From contig OX485805.1 in the NCBI GenBank assembly GCA_950295325.1, positions 20,323,501-20,387,500 of the forward strand: a stretch of DNA of 64,000 nucleotides, given 5' to 3'. Under the pieces are notes generated by a model that saw only the letters and a program-made list of their open reading frames with translations, did no database searches and was not told the DNA's origin. Numbering within the stretch: position 1 is the first letter of the stretch; every line of letters begins with the position of its first letter. This document shows positions 1-10,743 of the stretch, one piece after another. Source of the DNA: Polytrichum commune. Lineage: Eukaryota > Streptophyta > Polytrichopsida > Polytrichales > Polytrichaceae. The position numbers were made by a program, and so were the translations under genes.

Positions 1-2157
1 ACTAGATTGAGGGTAGGGAGCAAGTGTCGCACACGGGCTTCATCAGCAGAGGAACGATCGACACAGTGGCAGGGTCGGGACGGTGACGCTCGATTCTGGT
101 CGTGGGGAGGGGATTGAGCGCCGGGAAGCAATTCGCGGAGGCTGTTGGCCACCCTCCAAAGTTTAGAGCTTGAGCCAACCCCACCTGGAAAAGGCGGCAG
201 CCCTGACCGGCTGCTCTAGTCGCAACTCCATTCCTTGTACCACATATTATAACTCTAACTTGCATTTCTTTCTCGGTACTGGTACTCCGAATTTCTCTCC
301 ACACTAGGCAGAAGATCCATTCCCTCTACCTCGAGCCACCAGCCTCCACCTCAACCGCGTGAGACGCTAGATCGACAAAGGAGGTTACCTTGGAGGAGGA
401 GAAGGTGGTGCTCCTCCGGGGAAGTGTCCAGGGACGAGCGGGGTGGTGATTGAAGCTACGGCGAGGTCCGATTTCATGAGGAGTACGGGGAATGAGTCTG
501 GCAGTAGCGCATATTGACTCGGGTGGTGTGAGTGCAGTAGGCACTACTCCTCGCAGTCCCACGGTAACCCATGATCACGATGCACTTTGTCTTTGTGCAC
601 TGCGAAGGAGACAAGGGGGGGGGGGGTTCAGTCTTAATGAAGTGGCGAAGGAAGTGACCTGGGAGTACCAACGGGCTTCGGCAAGTTGGTGGTGATAGCA
701 CTGCAGTCGAGAGGGCGTTCCTTGCATTGGGGTGAGGAACCGGTGTTTTTGAGCGTGGCTGCAGGAAAAAATCGGGGCTGTTTGCAGAACAAGGACGACG
801 AGGGAGGATTCTATGGGGGTGTTAGTAATGACCACCTAAGGGAAAGATTGGGGGTGCAGTGGTGGACGAAGGTGGCTCTGGACGGGAAGCGGGGAATCAT
901 GCTTGGGGGAAGTTGCGAGAGTAGAGGAGAGTTGCAACAGTCATCCAAGCAAGGTTGTCTTGAGTCGGCGATGGAAGGTGCAATCGCGGAAATGGTTAGG
1001 ACAATGCTGCATGAAATGGAGCTGCAATGGTGGAGCTGCAGCTACTAGGCTCGGTCGACCTTGGGGGACGACTGATACGGAAGGGAGAACAGGTCCCTCG
1101 AGCACAGTACCTTCGTCATTGACAATGGCAGCCTTGTAGATGATTGTGTGCCCTGGTAAAACCCACTTGGTGAAGTAGGAGGCAATAAAGGTATGCCCAG
1201 TGATTGGTGAGGTTCAACGGAAGTAGTGAGGTAGACTGTAAGCCGAATCCTTCGCATGTGAAGGAACCGCGCATTTCGACTAGGTTGTGAGAGGAATTCA
1301 ATGGATTCATAAGGGTAGGTGTTGTTTGGAGGTCAAGTATTTGTGAATGCTAATGTGATGCAATAAAGAAAGAAAAAGGTGTTATATACACCACTTCTCT
1401 CAATCTTTTCTTTGCTTGCACTTGTGATTGCGTAATGGAATGTAGCTCATGATCCCTCACCCGGACTAGGACGCAATCGAAGGGTGAGGGGGATTGATGC
1501 TCACAGTATGCTGGATCCAGAGGCTTTCCGCCTCAAGGATTCGAGGTGACAAAGGGGTGAGGGCAAGGAGTTCGGTTGCTAGGAGTCTGGTGGTTTGGAA
1601 TGGCGCAAAGCAGCCTGCCAAGGTGACTGGGAGGCACCTGGTTGTTGCTGTTGTGTAGCAGGAGCTTACAAACGGAAACATGGAGCTTCGACGGCCAAGA
1701 GTTAATACTGTTGGGGCCCGACGGTAGATTGTTGGACCCAGGAAGGTCTTAGGGATTTGATTAGCATTAGGATCTTAATAGGCTAAGGTAGGATGTTAAA
1801 CAAAAGCTTAAGTGGGTAGCCTTTTAGTTAGGAAGTTGGGTTGAAATAATGAGGCTTGGGCAAGTTATTTGTGTATTTGGCCGTGCTTAAATGCTTTAGT
1901 AAATGGTTAGGATAGTTAGTAACTCATTGTTGTAGAATTGAATATTGTGGGTGGAGTTAGTAACAGAGCAAGGAGTATTCCTAAATATTGGAGCCTGTGT
2001 TATTTGAATAAATGTGGTGTGTTCAATATTTACATTGTGAGAGTATTGAGAGCGAAAATTCAAGGCTAAGAGGAGCAAGCAAGTACATGTGAGCCATGGG
2101 TTTCCACCCGGATTACGACACTTAAGGGTGGGGGTTTGTGGCTGACAACTCACAGAC
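1..2157. other. Region without a recognisable gene
   Basis: No open frame here resembles a known family on either strand, and the short ORFs look like chance frames. A run of 12 G lies at 615-626. From about 1709 the sequence turns AT-richer and begins TGTTGGGGCCC; a TTACGACA motif lies near 2120, so this stretch could be an old LTR, but no flanking duplication was seen. The recognisable LINE starts abruptly at about 2158. Confidence 0.5.
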
Positions 2158-4182
2158 CATGATATCTACATACTATATATAGATTTCAAAAATGCCTTTG
2201 GCTCAATTGACCATGCCAAACTCCTTGTTATCATGAAAGACTTTGGATACCCGCAGGATGCCGTAACCCTAGCAGGCAATATTTACTCACAATCCACCAG
2301 CACACTCGTAGGAGAATACTTTGGTAAAACCCAACCAATCCCCATACAAAGGGGAACCATCCAAGGAGACACACTGAGCCCCTACCTCTTTCGTATTTTT
2401 CTTGAACCGCTCCTCAGATGGCTACAACAAGGGAACAATGAATACTCCTTTAAAACCTCCAATACGAAAATAAGCTCAGCAGCTTATGCAGATGACCTAG
2501 CAATTCTGACTAATAAACTAACATCTCTCCAATCTCAATTGAATAAACTTGATCAATATTGCACATTGGCGGGAATGGGCCTAGGCATACCAAAATGTGC
2601 AGTCATTGGTTGCCCCAACAAATCAAAACTAAACCCACTAACCTTCAAAGCAAAACTACGAGAAACAAACATCAACTTTAGAAACCAATCAATACCCATA
2701 CTTAGCCAACATGAGCCATATGTCTACCTTGGAATTAGCCTAGTCCCATCATTACAATGAAATACACAAATACACATAACAACGATCAAACTAATAAAAC
2801 AATGTAAACTACTAATTACATGCCCAACTATCATGAAACAAAAAATACATATGGTAGATACAGTAATACGAGCATGTATCGCATATAGCTTTTACGCTGT
2901 CCCATACTCACTCCCAGCCATAAAGAAACTCGACAGAAAAGTAACTGCCCTACACAAAGCTATATGCGGCCTACCAAAGTGTATGTTGAACGCCGTTACA
3001 CAATTACCATACGATATGTTCGGCATGGAAGCATTCTCACTAAAAAATGCATACATCACATGCATAGGTGAACAACTCATTAAGGCCCTCGATGACAAAG
3101 GCAGATTAGGAAATATATATAACGGACTAGTAAAACACATACTTGCCAAATATGGAGGGGCACAAAATATAACGCGCATATCACACTACGACTGTATACG
3201 ATCCCCAATCACAAGGACTCTATTCCTACTTAAAACTAGTAGTGGAATTCACCTCAAGAGCACAATGGACAAATTCCCCCTCCTCCCCACACCACTAGAA
3301 ACACAATGGATGCGGCAAGCAAGAAACATACCAACAATAATTCCAGCACTATCCTTAAAATACCTACATAAACTAATATTACATAATATAACAAAAGTTA
3401 AACACATAACGCATCCCAACGGTACACCTAATGATGAATGATGAATTTAAACACTACTATAACCCACCCACAAAAATAGAAAAACTCGCATTAGACCAAG
3501 CTAGAACACTCTTTTGTAAAACCCCATGTCAAAGACAATGCCCAAATATGTGCTCAACACACATTACACCAAACACCTTAAAAAATGAATACTACATACA
3601 AAACCATAGCATACACACAAGATCGCGAGAACACAATAGACACCCTCTTCCCCTACCACCACTAGAATACCCAAAACCACACCCACACATCTTAAAAGAC
3701 CCCACACACTTCCCAATACACAACATACTTAATAACCGCCCAAGAACATACAAAGATAAATACAAAATCACAAAAAAATCACATCCTACTTATGCCAATG
3801 GACTTTCCCAAGCGAAGTAACTTACAACAAATGGCTCCCTCAAAGAGACATGTTTCCTTGGAACAACCAAAACGCCATAAATCATAATATCCTCTTATTA
3901 ACACAATACTATACTAGGAAACAACACCAACACTTTGTTGCCATACTACAATCAAACTTCAATAAAAAACAAATAAGAGACACCTGTTACATACCCCCAC
4001 CACAAACCATACCTCTTTGCCACATCCGCATTAATGAATGTAACCTAGAAAATGATATCGCCTACACACAAAACACTATTCAAACTCAATACGGAGTATA
4101 TCACATATATGATAACACTGGCAACCACTTGATCACCATTCCTGAACAAAGGCTAATATGACTACGGGAACAATACCAAAAA
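2158..4182 (+). pseudogene. 5'-truncated non-LTR retrotransposon (LINE) reverse transcriptase
   Basis: A degenerate ORF encodes the central and C-terminal parts of a LINE-type reverse transcriptase. It opens abruptly with an RT motif A-like segment (YILYIDFKNAF), then has QGDTLSPYLF (motif B region) and the catalytic AYADDLAIL (motif C). The frame runs 2158-2757, meets TGA at 2758, continues in the same frame to 3441, shifts frame for 3431-3820, and shifts back for about 3800-4161. The last piece contains a conserved-looking tail (IPPPQTIPLCHIRINECN). The stops at 2758 and 4159 are TGA where Trp is plausible. The N-terminal part, endonuclease and 5' UTR are absent, as expected of 5' truncation. 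The sense strand is very poor in G (2 G in 3661-3720), unlike its neighbours. The 3' end abuts a fragment of the 212 bp MITE family. The clade of the LINE was not determined. Confidence 0.85.
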
Positions 4183-4240
4183 GCCGGTTGGACTTGGAAA
4201 CACTAGGATCTTGACCGATTATACCAAAAATCTTCCCGGA
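4183..4240 (+). repeat. MITE-A fragment (3' end)
   Basis: This matches the last quarter of the 212 bp MITE-A family: the GCCGGTTGGACTTGGAAAC stretch, then CACTAGGATCTTGACCGAT, ending near a degenerate TCTTCCCGG. The 5' three quarters are missing and the LINE remnant adjoins directly. Confidence 0.75.
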
Positions 4241-4365
4241 CAGTGATGTTTTCTTTAAACAATATATCCATAGAATAATTTTGTCTCAAAACAATAACGA
4301 CTCAGGATCCGTTGCTGACATTCATCCAAACGGACGGTAATCATCTATCCACCCTGCGGCCCTCC

Positions 4366-4420
4366 AAACCCTAATCGGCTCCTCAAGACCTAAACCCAGA
4401 CCTCTTCCTTATTAAACCCT
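4366..4420 (+). promoter_or_regulatory. Two telo-box motifs upstream of the Lys-rich gene
   Basis: AAACCCTAA at 4366-4374 and AAACCCT at 4414-4420 lie 140-190 bases before the first ATG of the lysine-rich ORF. Telo-boxes are known in plant promoters of ribosomal-protein, ribosome-biogenesis and snoRNA genes. Their presence here fits the snoRNA cluster in the same inferred transcript. No convincing TATA box was seen, which is also usual for that class. Confidence 0.5.
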
Positions 4421-4555
4421 GCCTCCAAGCGCCTGTAATGTCGCAGAGAGTTTTACATCGATCTGCCATCTTTCTTCCTCCTTTTCGAGTTGGTGTTGTG
4501 TTACGACGTGTCTGCACTCGTGGAATTTGAAGTCTTTGGATTGATTGATTTTGCG

Positions 4556-5044
4556 ATGGCTCCGGCCATGGTGAAGAAGAAGAAGATTTCCAAGGACGGT
4601 GCAAGCCAAAAGTCGAAGGTGAAGGTAAAGGTGAAGGTGGCGAAGAAGATGAAGGTGTCATCACAGCGTGATGAGGTTGAGAAGTCTCTGAAGATCATGG
4701 AAAAGATTGTGCACGAGGAGATGGAGCAGTTGCAGTCCGCTGTGTCGAAGGGGGTGCGTAGAAAGGAACGGGCTTATGGCCATGTCCTCGTTGCTGAGAA
4801 AGGAGGAAGTGAAGACGTGGGGTTTGAGGTTGCGCGAGCTGAAGATGACTCTGCAGTGATGATGAAGGTTGCGAAGGTGCAGCAGGATGATGTTGTGGAT
4901 CATCGTCCGAAGCGGCCTAAGGTTGCGAACAGCTTACGGTCGCTTCGCCTTGCTCTGAAGGCGAAGACAAAGCAGATGCAAGAGAAGCAAGTGTCGCAAA
5001 TGCTAATGAGCAAGGGTTTGGTTGCAGATGAGGACGATGACTGA
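4556..5044 (+). CDS. Small lysine-rich, probably nuclear/nucleolar protein
   Basis: The ORF has 162 codons from ATG 4556 (GCGATGGCT) to TGA 5042-5044; an in-frame ATG at 4568 is an alternative start. The N-terminus is strongly basic (VKKKKISK near residues 6-13, then KVKVKVKVAKK), resembling nuclear/nucleolar targeting signals. The middle (residues about 40-60) is an amphipathic, probably helical stretch. A second basic cluster RPKRPKV lies near residue 121, followed by a helix rich in Lys and Gln and an acidic tail ending DEDDD. No family was recognised. Upstream are telo-boxes. Downstream is an inferred 3'-UTR intron with three C/D snoRNAs, so the gene may double as a snoRNA host. A role in ribosome biogenesis is inferred from context only. 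The frame has no stops and codon use looks normal, so it is probably a functional single-coding-exon gene. Confidence 0.65.
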   Translation: MAPAMVKKKKISKDGASQKSKVKVKVKVAKKMKVSSQRDEVEKSLKIMEKIVHEEMEQLQSAVSKGVRRKERAYGHVLVAEKGGSEDVGFEVARAEDDSAVMMKVAKVQQDDVVDHRPKRPKVANSLRSLRLALKAKTKQMQEKQVSQMLMSKGLVADEDDD

Positions 5045-5901
5045 ACTACGTGGAAATAGTTCTGCATGAATTTCTATCTACTAGAGCTATTGTTACCTGC
5101 GAAGTGGCAAGATTCTCCTAGCAACTCAGGGTATGCTTTTCATGCGCGACCTTTGACACATTCCGTCTACGCAAGCGGACATCGCGGCAGTATTTGAATT
5201 TGTATATGTTGGCGGCCTTGACAGGAAGCTGTAGGCATTAACAGGCGGCCCGTCCGACAATATCCATCGTAAGTTTCTCTTGTGCCCTCATTGTATGCTC
5301 TGTATGTGCCTAGGTCTTGAGGATAAACGGAGTAATGCAGGTCCATATTAAGTTGGATGGTGCCGAAATAGCGCTGAGTTCATTGTTTAATATTGTTTAA
5401 TTATAAATTGTAAGGGGGTTTCAATGTATGCCTTATTTGAATTCAGTATGCAAAATCTCCCGTTTATTGATTATCTGGTTTAAGGGATAAGTTGTACTGG
5501 TAGATTACCCAAAAGCAACACGTATGCATGATGTTAATGTGGCGGACATTCTCAAAATCAATGTATACCAAGATGTGGGTTTTGGACGGGGTGTTAGTTT
5601 AGCATGCTTTACCTTAGGGGTCTCCTGTACCTGTCTTAGTAGGCAACCTGTATCATCAATGCTGTACCCTTCCGTTTCCTTGTGGTTGCAGCCCTCAAAG
5701 TGTTGCTCCGTATGTGTTTGTGGATCCTTTTCAGGTAAGGAGATGTAGCGTGAACCTAATGTTGCCAGAGCTCTGAGGGCGGGTATGTTTCTTTTCAGGG
5801 TATTGCCTAGTTTTCATGAGCTTGTATTGGTAGTTTGTTGTTTTCTCGCTATCGAAGACTACATTGAAGGTGGACACGAATTGGGAATACCTCTTCGGAG
5901 T

Positions 5902-6002
5902 GGATCCAGATGATGAAGATACTTTTCCCAGATCGAGACTCTTGGTTCACAAGAGGTCTTGCAATGTGATGGGCATTATGTCATAGTTACACTGATGGTT
6001 CC
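5902..6002 (+). ncRNA. C/D box snoRNA, copy 1 of 3
   Basis: The C box ATGATGA (5910-5916) and D box CTGA (5992-5995) are closed by a terminal stem: GGATCCA at 5902-5908 pairs with TGGTTCC at 5996-6002 with one mismatch. An internal hairpin CTCTTG/CAAGAG closes a 5-nt loop, and a C'-like TGATG lies at 5967-5971. Just upstream of the D box, GTCATAGTTAC is complementary to the conserved GUAACUAUGAC of 25S/28S rRNA. By the D+5 rule it would methylate the second A of GUAAC. By counting from recalled rRNA sequence, this corresponds to yeast 25S Am2256, a snR63 site. The 85-nt C-to-D span is typical. Confidence 0.85.
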
Positions 6003-6104
6003 TCTTCCATAAGCATCTGGAGTTGATTGAACTGATTTTGAGAAAACTAAGATATTCCTGAATGATATTTGTGTTAGAGGCTTTTGAAGTAAGCAGTTCG
6101 AGTT

Positions 6105-6203
6105 GATCCAGTTGATGAAGACAAATTTCCCAAAATAAGTCTCTTGGTTCACAAGAGTTTTTGTCAAATGATGGGCATTATGTCATAGTTACACTGATGG
6201 TTC
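6105..6203 (+). ncRNA. C/D box snoRNA, copy 2 of 3
   Basis: This is a paralogue of the RNA at 5902. C box TTGATGA is at 6112-6118 and D box CTGA at 6194-6197, with a C-to-D span of 85 nt. The terminal stem GATCCA/TGGTTC and the perfect CTCTTG/CAAGAG internal hairpin are kept although linker bases have changed. The C' region reads AAATGATGGG. The guide just before the D box is identical to copy 1, so the same rRNA site is predicted. Confidence 0.85.
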
Positions 6204-6260
6204 CTCAATGCTTTGTGTAGCTATTCTCGTAGGGTAGAAATCACTCTTGCTGTTGGAGTT

Positions 6261-6359
6261 GATCCAGTTGATGAAGACAATCTTCCCAGAATAAGGCTCT
6301 TGTTTCCCAAGGGTTCTTGTCAAATGATGGGCATTATGTCATAGTTACACTGATGGCTC
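6261..6359 (+). ncRNA. C/D box snoRNA, copy 3 of 3
   Basis: C box TTGATGA is at 6268-6274 and D box CTGA at 6350-6353. The internal hairpin is now CTCTTG/CAAGGG: a base change that keeps pairing through G-U, which supports selection on RNA structure. The terminal stem GATCCA/TGGCTC keeps five of six pairs. The D-box guide is unchanged. Spacing from copy 2 is 156 bases, and 203 between copies 1 and 2, so this is a loose tandem cluster as is common in plants. Confidence 0.85.
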
Positions 6360-6451
6360 CTCCACGGTTTGTTTATTCTATTTACCTAGAATAGCAAGTA
6401 CTCTTGGTATTGTAGTCACTCATTCTATGGTCCATTCTTACTCTGTTTCAG

Positions 6452-8329
6452 GTGCAGAGACGTGATCCCTGGACAGTATTTTTGGCTGGGAGGGAAGAGC
6501 TCAGTTGCTTCTTCGAGAGCTGTAGTAGTCATGCAGATTATAAAATTTTAAGTAGCTCTCTACAGAACTATACTTGTGGTGTACCAATGCTAACTGCAAG
6601 ATAAATGCTCATTATTCATCAGCTGTAAAGCTACTGCATCGTATCATTTGCACGCGAATTTCTGAATAAAGTTTTTACACGATTGAACCTCTCTGTATCC
6701 ACCATATGTTTGAATTGTGGCTTCTCCTAGTCTTCCCTGTTCTCAGTTAGTATAAATCTTTTGAATGCATTTTTGATTGATGGTGTGAGAATCGCCTGCG
6801 CTGCTAGGTTTGCTTACCTTCTCGTCCACGTGGATCGGATAAGTTGTACGTTTGATATGCTACACTATTGAACATACTACATTGCTACACATGACGTAAA
6901 ATAAGTTTATTCAACGACTATACCTAAATCAAATAGAAATATGTCATCGTCACTTGAGCTATCCGTGTATAGAACCATGAAGTACGGTTCCCAGCAGTTG
7001 GAAAAATGCGATACATGCACCGTTAATATCATACTAGACTCACCGGCTATGGAAAATTGTACAAAATGACAGTCATGCGCTGTAATCGGGACGTTGCTAC
7101 CAACTACTGCTGGACATGAATTGTTCGTATCTGGCGCTAGACCTTACCCCAAACTTACATTCGAGCAGTACATTCTTCCCCACATCTGAATTGGGGGCGC
7201 CAACAAATTGCCTTTACTTCTATGTGATGAAAGATAAAACATATTGCCGACATTAAGTATCCACAAAATGCCCAACGACAAAAAGCATACTGTGAGCAAA
7301 CTAAGATCACTTCTCTATACACTCCTTTGAACAAACTTTTGCAAACTTGGGATGGTCTAAACGAAGTCACTGCAAGTTACTGTCACCAACAGAGATCACT
7401 TCAACCGAATTAAATTTACTGTCATGCCAAGGAGTTCTACAGTAATGTGAGCCTGCTCGAATCTGCCAGTGAGATGGGCTACTGGGCCCCCAAAGGCCTT
7501 GTTTGTCGCTGAAGTGTTGGATGCGCACTTCCTTCCGATTTCCCTCCCCACCGAGCCGATGTGGCGGGCCTGCCTGCTTGGCACTCGGTGCGTGGCACTC
7601 CCTTTGCCCGCCAAGTGGCAAGGATCTTCTTCCTCGGAGCCCTTAATCCACTGCCCACCCTCTCTTAATCTTGTGTAGACGCAGCCTTCAATTCCAACAA
7701 TCCACTCCCACCTTGTCTTCATCTCTAGCATCATTCTCGTCGGTGAGTAAACCCTCATTGCAGATCTCAAACCCCTACAACATCACATTGCTTGAATTTT
7801 TGTTCTCCCTTGGCCGGTTGTGGTCGATGTCCATGATGTTCTGACCACTTCGCTGATCATCCATGCCACCAGCCGGGGTACTTTAGGAGTAGGTTTCGGT
7901 GATTTTGGGTATGTCAAGTGGTTGAGCTTCGTGTGCACTTGGACTTCTTAGCTTGTTTGGCGCTTATTGTAGGGAGGGGGTTAAGTCACTCTTTAGTTCG
8001 TCGGTGTTGCTGCAGGTAAGTTGGGTGCTCTAGTCTGATGGTCTTCTAAGTGGACCTTTCTGTCATCTAAGTGGACCAATCTGCTTGGGAATCAATTGTG
8101 CACCTCTCTGTCATATTTTGTTTTGCTTTGTTTTGTGTTTCTCTCTTGTTGGAGAAACCCTGAAAGGTGTGTTTGTAGTTTAGGTTGCAGTTATGGGCAT
8201 CCGAAGGAACTCTTGTTTGTTGGATCACATCGATCGATGTATGCCATTTTATTTGAAGTCTCATTATGGCCGGTTCTGTGAGTAGGTTCATATCAGGTTG
8301 AAGGTGTAAGGTTGTCGAGAATAGACATA
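6452..8329 (+). other. 3' UTR end and intergenic/5'-UTR region
   Basis: The inferred last exon of the snoRNA host runs to a canonical AATAAA at 6665-6670. From about 6700 to 7650 no coding sequence was recognised. The stretch 7650-7740 is pyrimidine-rich and ends at a good donor (CG|GTGAGT at 7743), so it may be a non-coding first exon of the PARP-finger gene, with its intron ending somewhere before 8330. The TTGCTGCAG at about 8010-8018 is one candidate acceptor. Confidence 0.4.
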
Positions 8330-10743
8330 ATGACAACAGAAGAAGCAGTACCGGCGCATAAGCCATGGAAGGCTGAGTACGCCAAGAGTGGCCGCTCTTC
8401 CTGCCGGACATGCAAAGAGTCCATCGGAAAAGATGCGTTCCGCTTCGCCAAGATTCAACCTGCCCACCATTTTGAGGGTTTGATGTCTGTAAGTTCACAT
8501 AACAATTCATTTGCACAACGCCGCTTAACCTCTATGCCATGAACTAACAAAAAAATCTTATTTATAAGTTTAATGTGTGAGGAAAATGAAACCACTGCAA
8601 AAGGTCACGATCAGTTTGATTATTTCCATGGCCATGTTGTCTCTTGCTCTGCTCATTGTGGCTCTGTATCCTTACACACTGACAGATTCATGTTTTGGAA
8701 TGTGAACAGCAATGGCACCACGCGAGTTGCGTCTTTAAGAAAGAAGATCAAATCAACTCGTACGTTCTTCCAAATACTGCCGATGGTTACTGTATACTTG
8801 TGTGTCGTTATGGCCAAAATCATGTTAATTATCTTGGTAAAATCAACTACCAGAATTAGGTCATTCTTACATTAGGTCACCGTAGTTCCCAAGACATGAC
8901 TAGCATCTTTGACGTAGATGTGCTGACTAACCAGGAGATGCAACAGTCACCGATACGTGTTTGGGTATCTGTAGGTTGGACGAAGTGGAAGGCTTAGAAG
9001 ACTTGCGAGCAGCTGACCTACAGAACCTTCGGAAGTACATTGAAGGTTGGCATCAAATTTCTCAAGGAATGGCATCAAGAGTAGCCTACTGTCATTTTGA
9101 GAGGGTGTAATTGATCAACTTGTATTCTGGGTTTGAGATGATGCGTCATTCATGGTACATGAAATTACTAATAAGAGGTCTGATGGCAAAGGATGTTATT
9201 GGGTTGATGATACTTTCCTCATGTTCAGGTTATTACTGATGGCGAATCCCATAATAAGTACATAAACGATCTCTAGTGCAGTTGCAGAGCAATAAAATAT
9301 AGACATATTTGCACTTTGTATACACTTAACATGAATTGGACGCTGGGCAGGTTCCCTGAAAGTGGTGGATGATGAGGTTGACAAGGGAAAGTCAGTTGTT
9401 CCGACACCTGCAGCGGGAGGTGTTGAAGACAACAGTGGAGAATACGAAATTGAAACTGCGAAGAGCTCCCGATCTGTTTGCAAAAGCTGCAATGAGAAGA
9501 TTGAGAAGGGACATGTAAGTACATATAGTTTTTCTTACATGGAAGAACATATCTTTCTGTTCATGTATGTTAACATATCCCTGTTTCTCACCATAGCAAT
9601 CCTTCAAATCAGAGTTTGCAGCGACTCATTTAATTAACCGCAGCATGACATGAAGTAATCAACGTAGCATTCTGCTACAGATACTGGTTTTATTTTCCTC
9701 CGTGGCTATTAATTGTCATCCTTTTTGCTTGAAAAGACACCATACAATTAAGCCGTACTACAGTATACCTCAGAATGTCAGAATCATGCGTTGATGTGAA
9801 TGTCAATGTACTGTGCATGCAGGTTCGTGTTGCAACCATGGTTGACAATCCTCGGTTTCGTGGAAAGCAGCCTGCATGGCGTCATGTGCAGTGCTTCCTG
9901 GAGACAGGATGGTGGTCAAGCCCCATGGGGGCAATGGCAGGCTGGGATAATCTCTCGGTGAAGGACCAGGGTGAAGTTGCAGCTCTTGCTAAAGCTTCTC
10001 CAGGTACTTCTCAACCACTATTTGCTCAAGATGCTCCATGCTTGATCTGGATCATATGCAAGTTTGATTAAGTATGTACTAAATATCTGATTTAAGGTGG
10101 CATTAGAGTTGGCGTGCCATGTAATTTTACAGTGGTCTTCGTGGCTTGTCATGTAGCACCAAGTGTCATCATTGTCATGTCATGCCACCCAGTGATTGCA
10201 AGACGATCAATGATGAATAGTGTGGGCCACACTTAATTGTTTTTCTAGCGTAGCCCTCTTAACCTCCAGAAGTTCTTGAAATCTGTGGTTTCTTATCTAA
10301 GATCTGGTAATCGATCTGAACTAGAGGTGAATTCAGCAGATGCAAATTGCCATCTGCATTTGCCCTTTCTACTTCTGGTAGATCCTTGTTGTAGTAGATC
10401 CTGGTTCGCTTTGGATATCAATACGAAATCTTAGCATACCATGATCAACAAATCAAAGAAACATGTGAATGAGGTTCTTTGACACAGCAAAGAACTTATA
10501 TTGTTTCTGGAATGATTTTCAGGAGAATGCAGATGCTGATCATCTGTGATAAATCTTACAGGGGTCAAAGAGGGGAAGGTTGTGGAGAAACTTGGAAGTC
10601 CCAGAAAAAGTCCCACAAAGGAGAGCAAGAGAAAGCATGATACCATGGCGACCACAAGCCCAGTCAAGTCCCCTCGTCTTTCAAAAGCAGCCGAGAAGGT
10701 GGTTGATGCTGTAAAGAAGAAAACAACAAAGAAATCTAAGTGA
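8330..10743 (+). CDS. Two-finger PARP-type zinc-finger protein (no catalytic domain)
   Basis: Six exons join in frame: 8330-8488, 8710-8759, 8975-9045, 9351-9514, 9823-10003 and 10562-10743 (TGA). All introns are GT-AG. The product has 268 residues. Finger 1 uses C25, C28, H57 and C60; its start (HKPWKAEYAKSGRSSC) closely resembles the N-terminus of plant PARP1. It ends with an LxxLRxxDLQxLRKYIE helix. Finger 2 uses C137, C140, H169 and C172 and ends in a GWDNLS segment. PARP-type fingers bind DNA ends and nicks. The tail (about 210-268) is Lys-rich with SPRKSP and SPVKSP motifs (possible CDK sites) and a KKKTTKKSK end, which suggests nuclear location. PADR1, BRCT, WGR, the ADP-ribosyl transferase domain and a ZDP-like phosphatase domain are all missing. 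The intact frame and splice sites argue for a real gene. It could instead be a 5' part of a longer gene with a late alternative exon, but the terminal exon carries its own stop. Confidence 0.85.

Larger units (their letters stand above)
5269..6451 (+). other. Putative 3'-UTR intron hosting snoRNAs
   Basis: A strong donor (ATC|GTAAGT) at 5269 and a pyrimidine-rich acceptor (CTCTGTTTCAG) ending at 6451 bracket 1.18 kb with no convincing protein-coding ORF. All three snoRNAs lie inside it. AATAAA follows at 6665. Other internal splice pairs are possible, for example GTAAGG near 5734. The boundaries are by-eye predictions, not transcript data. Confidence 0.4.

Noticed and set aside
1-1700. Several overlapping ORFs of 60-120 codons on both strands
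   Set aside because: No homology recognised, no splice or start context, and similar lengths occur by chance in this GC range.
5904-6345. Three similar open frames reading VDPxDEDxxPRxRLL...MGIMS followed by TAG in the repeats
   Set aside because: The conservation follows C/D boxes, stems and guide, not codon positions; a C/D snoRNA explains all constant blocks.
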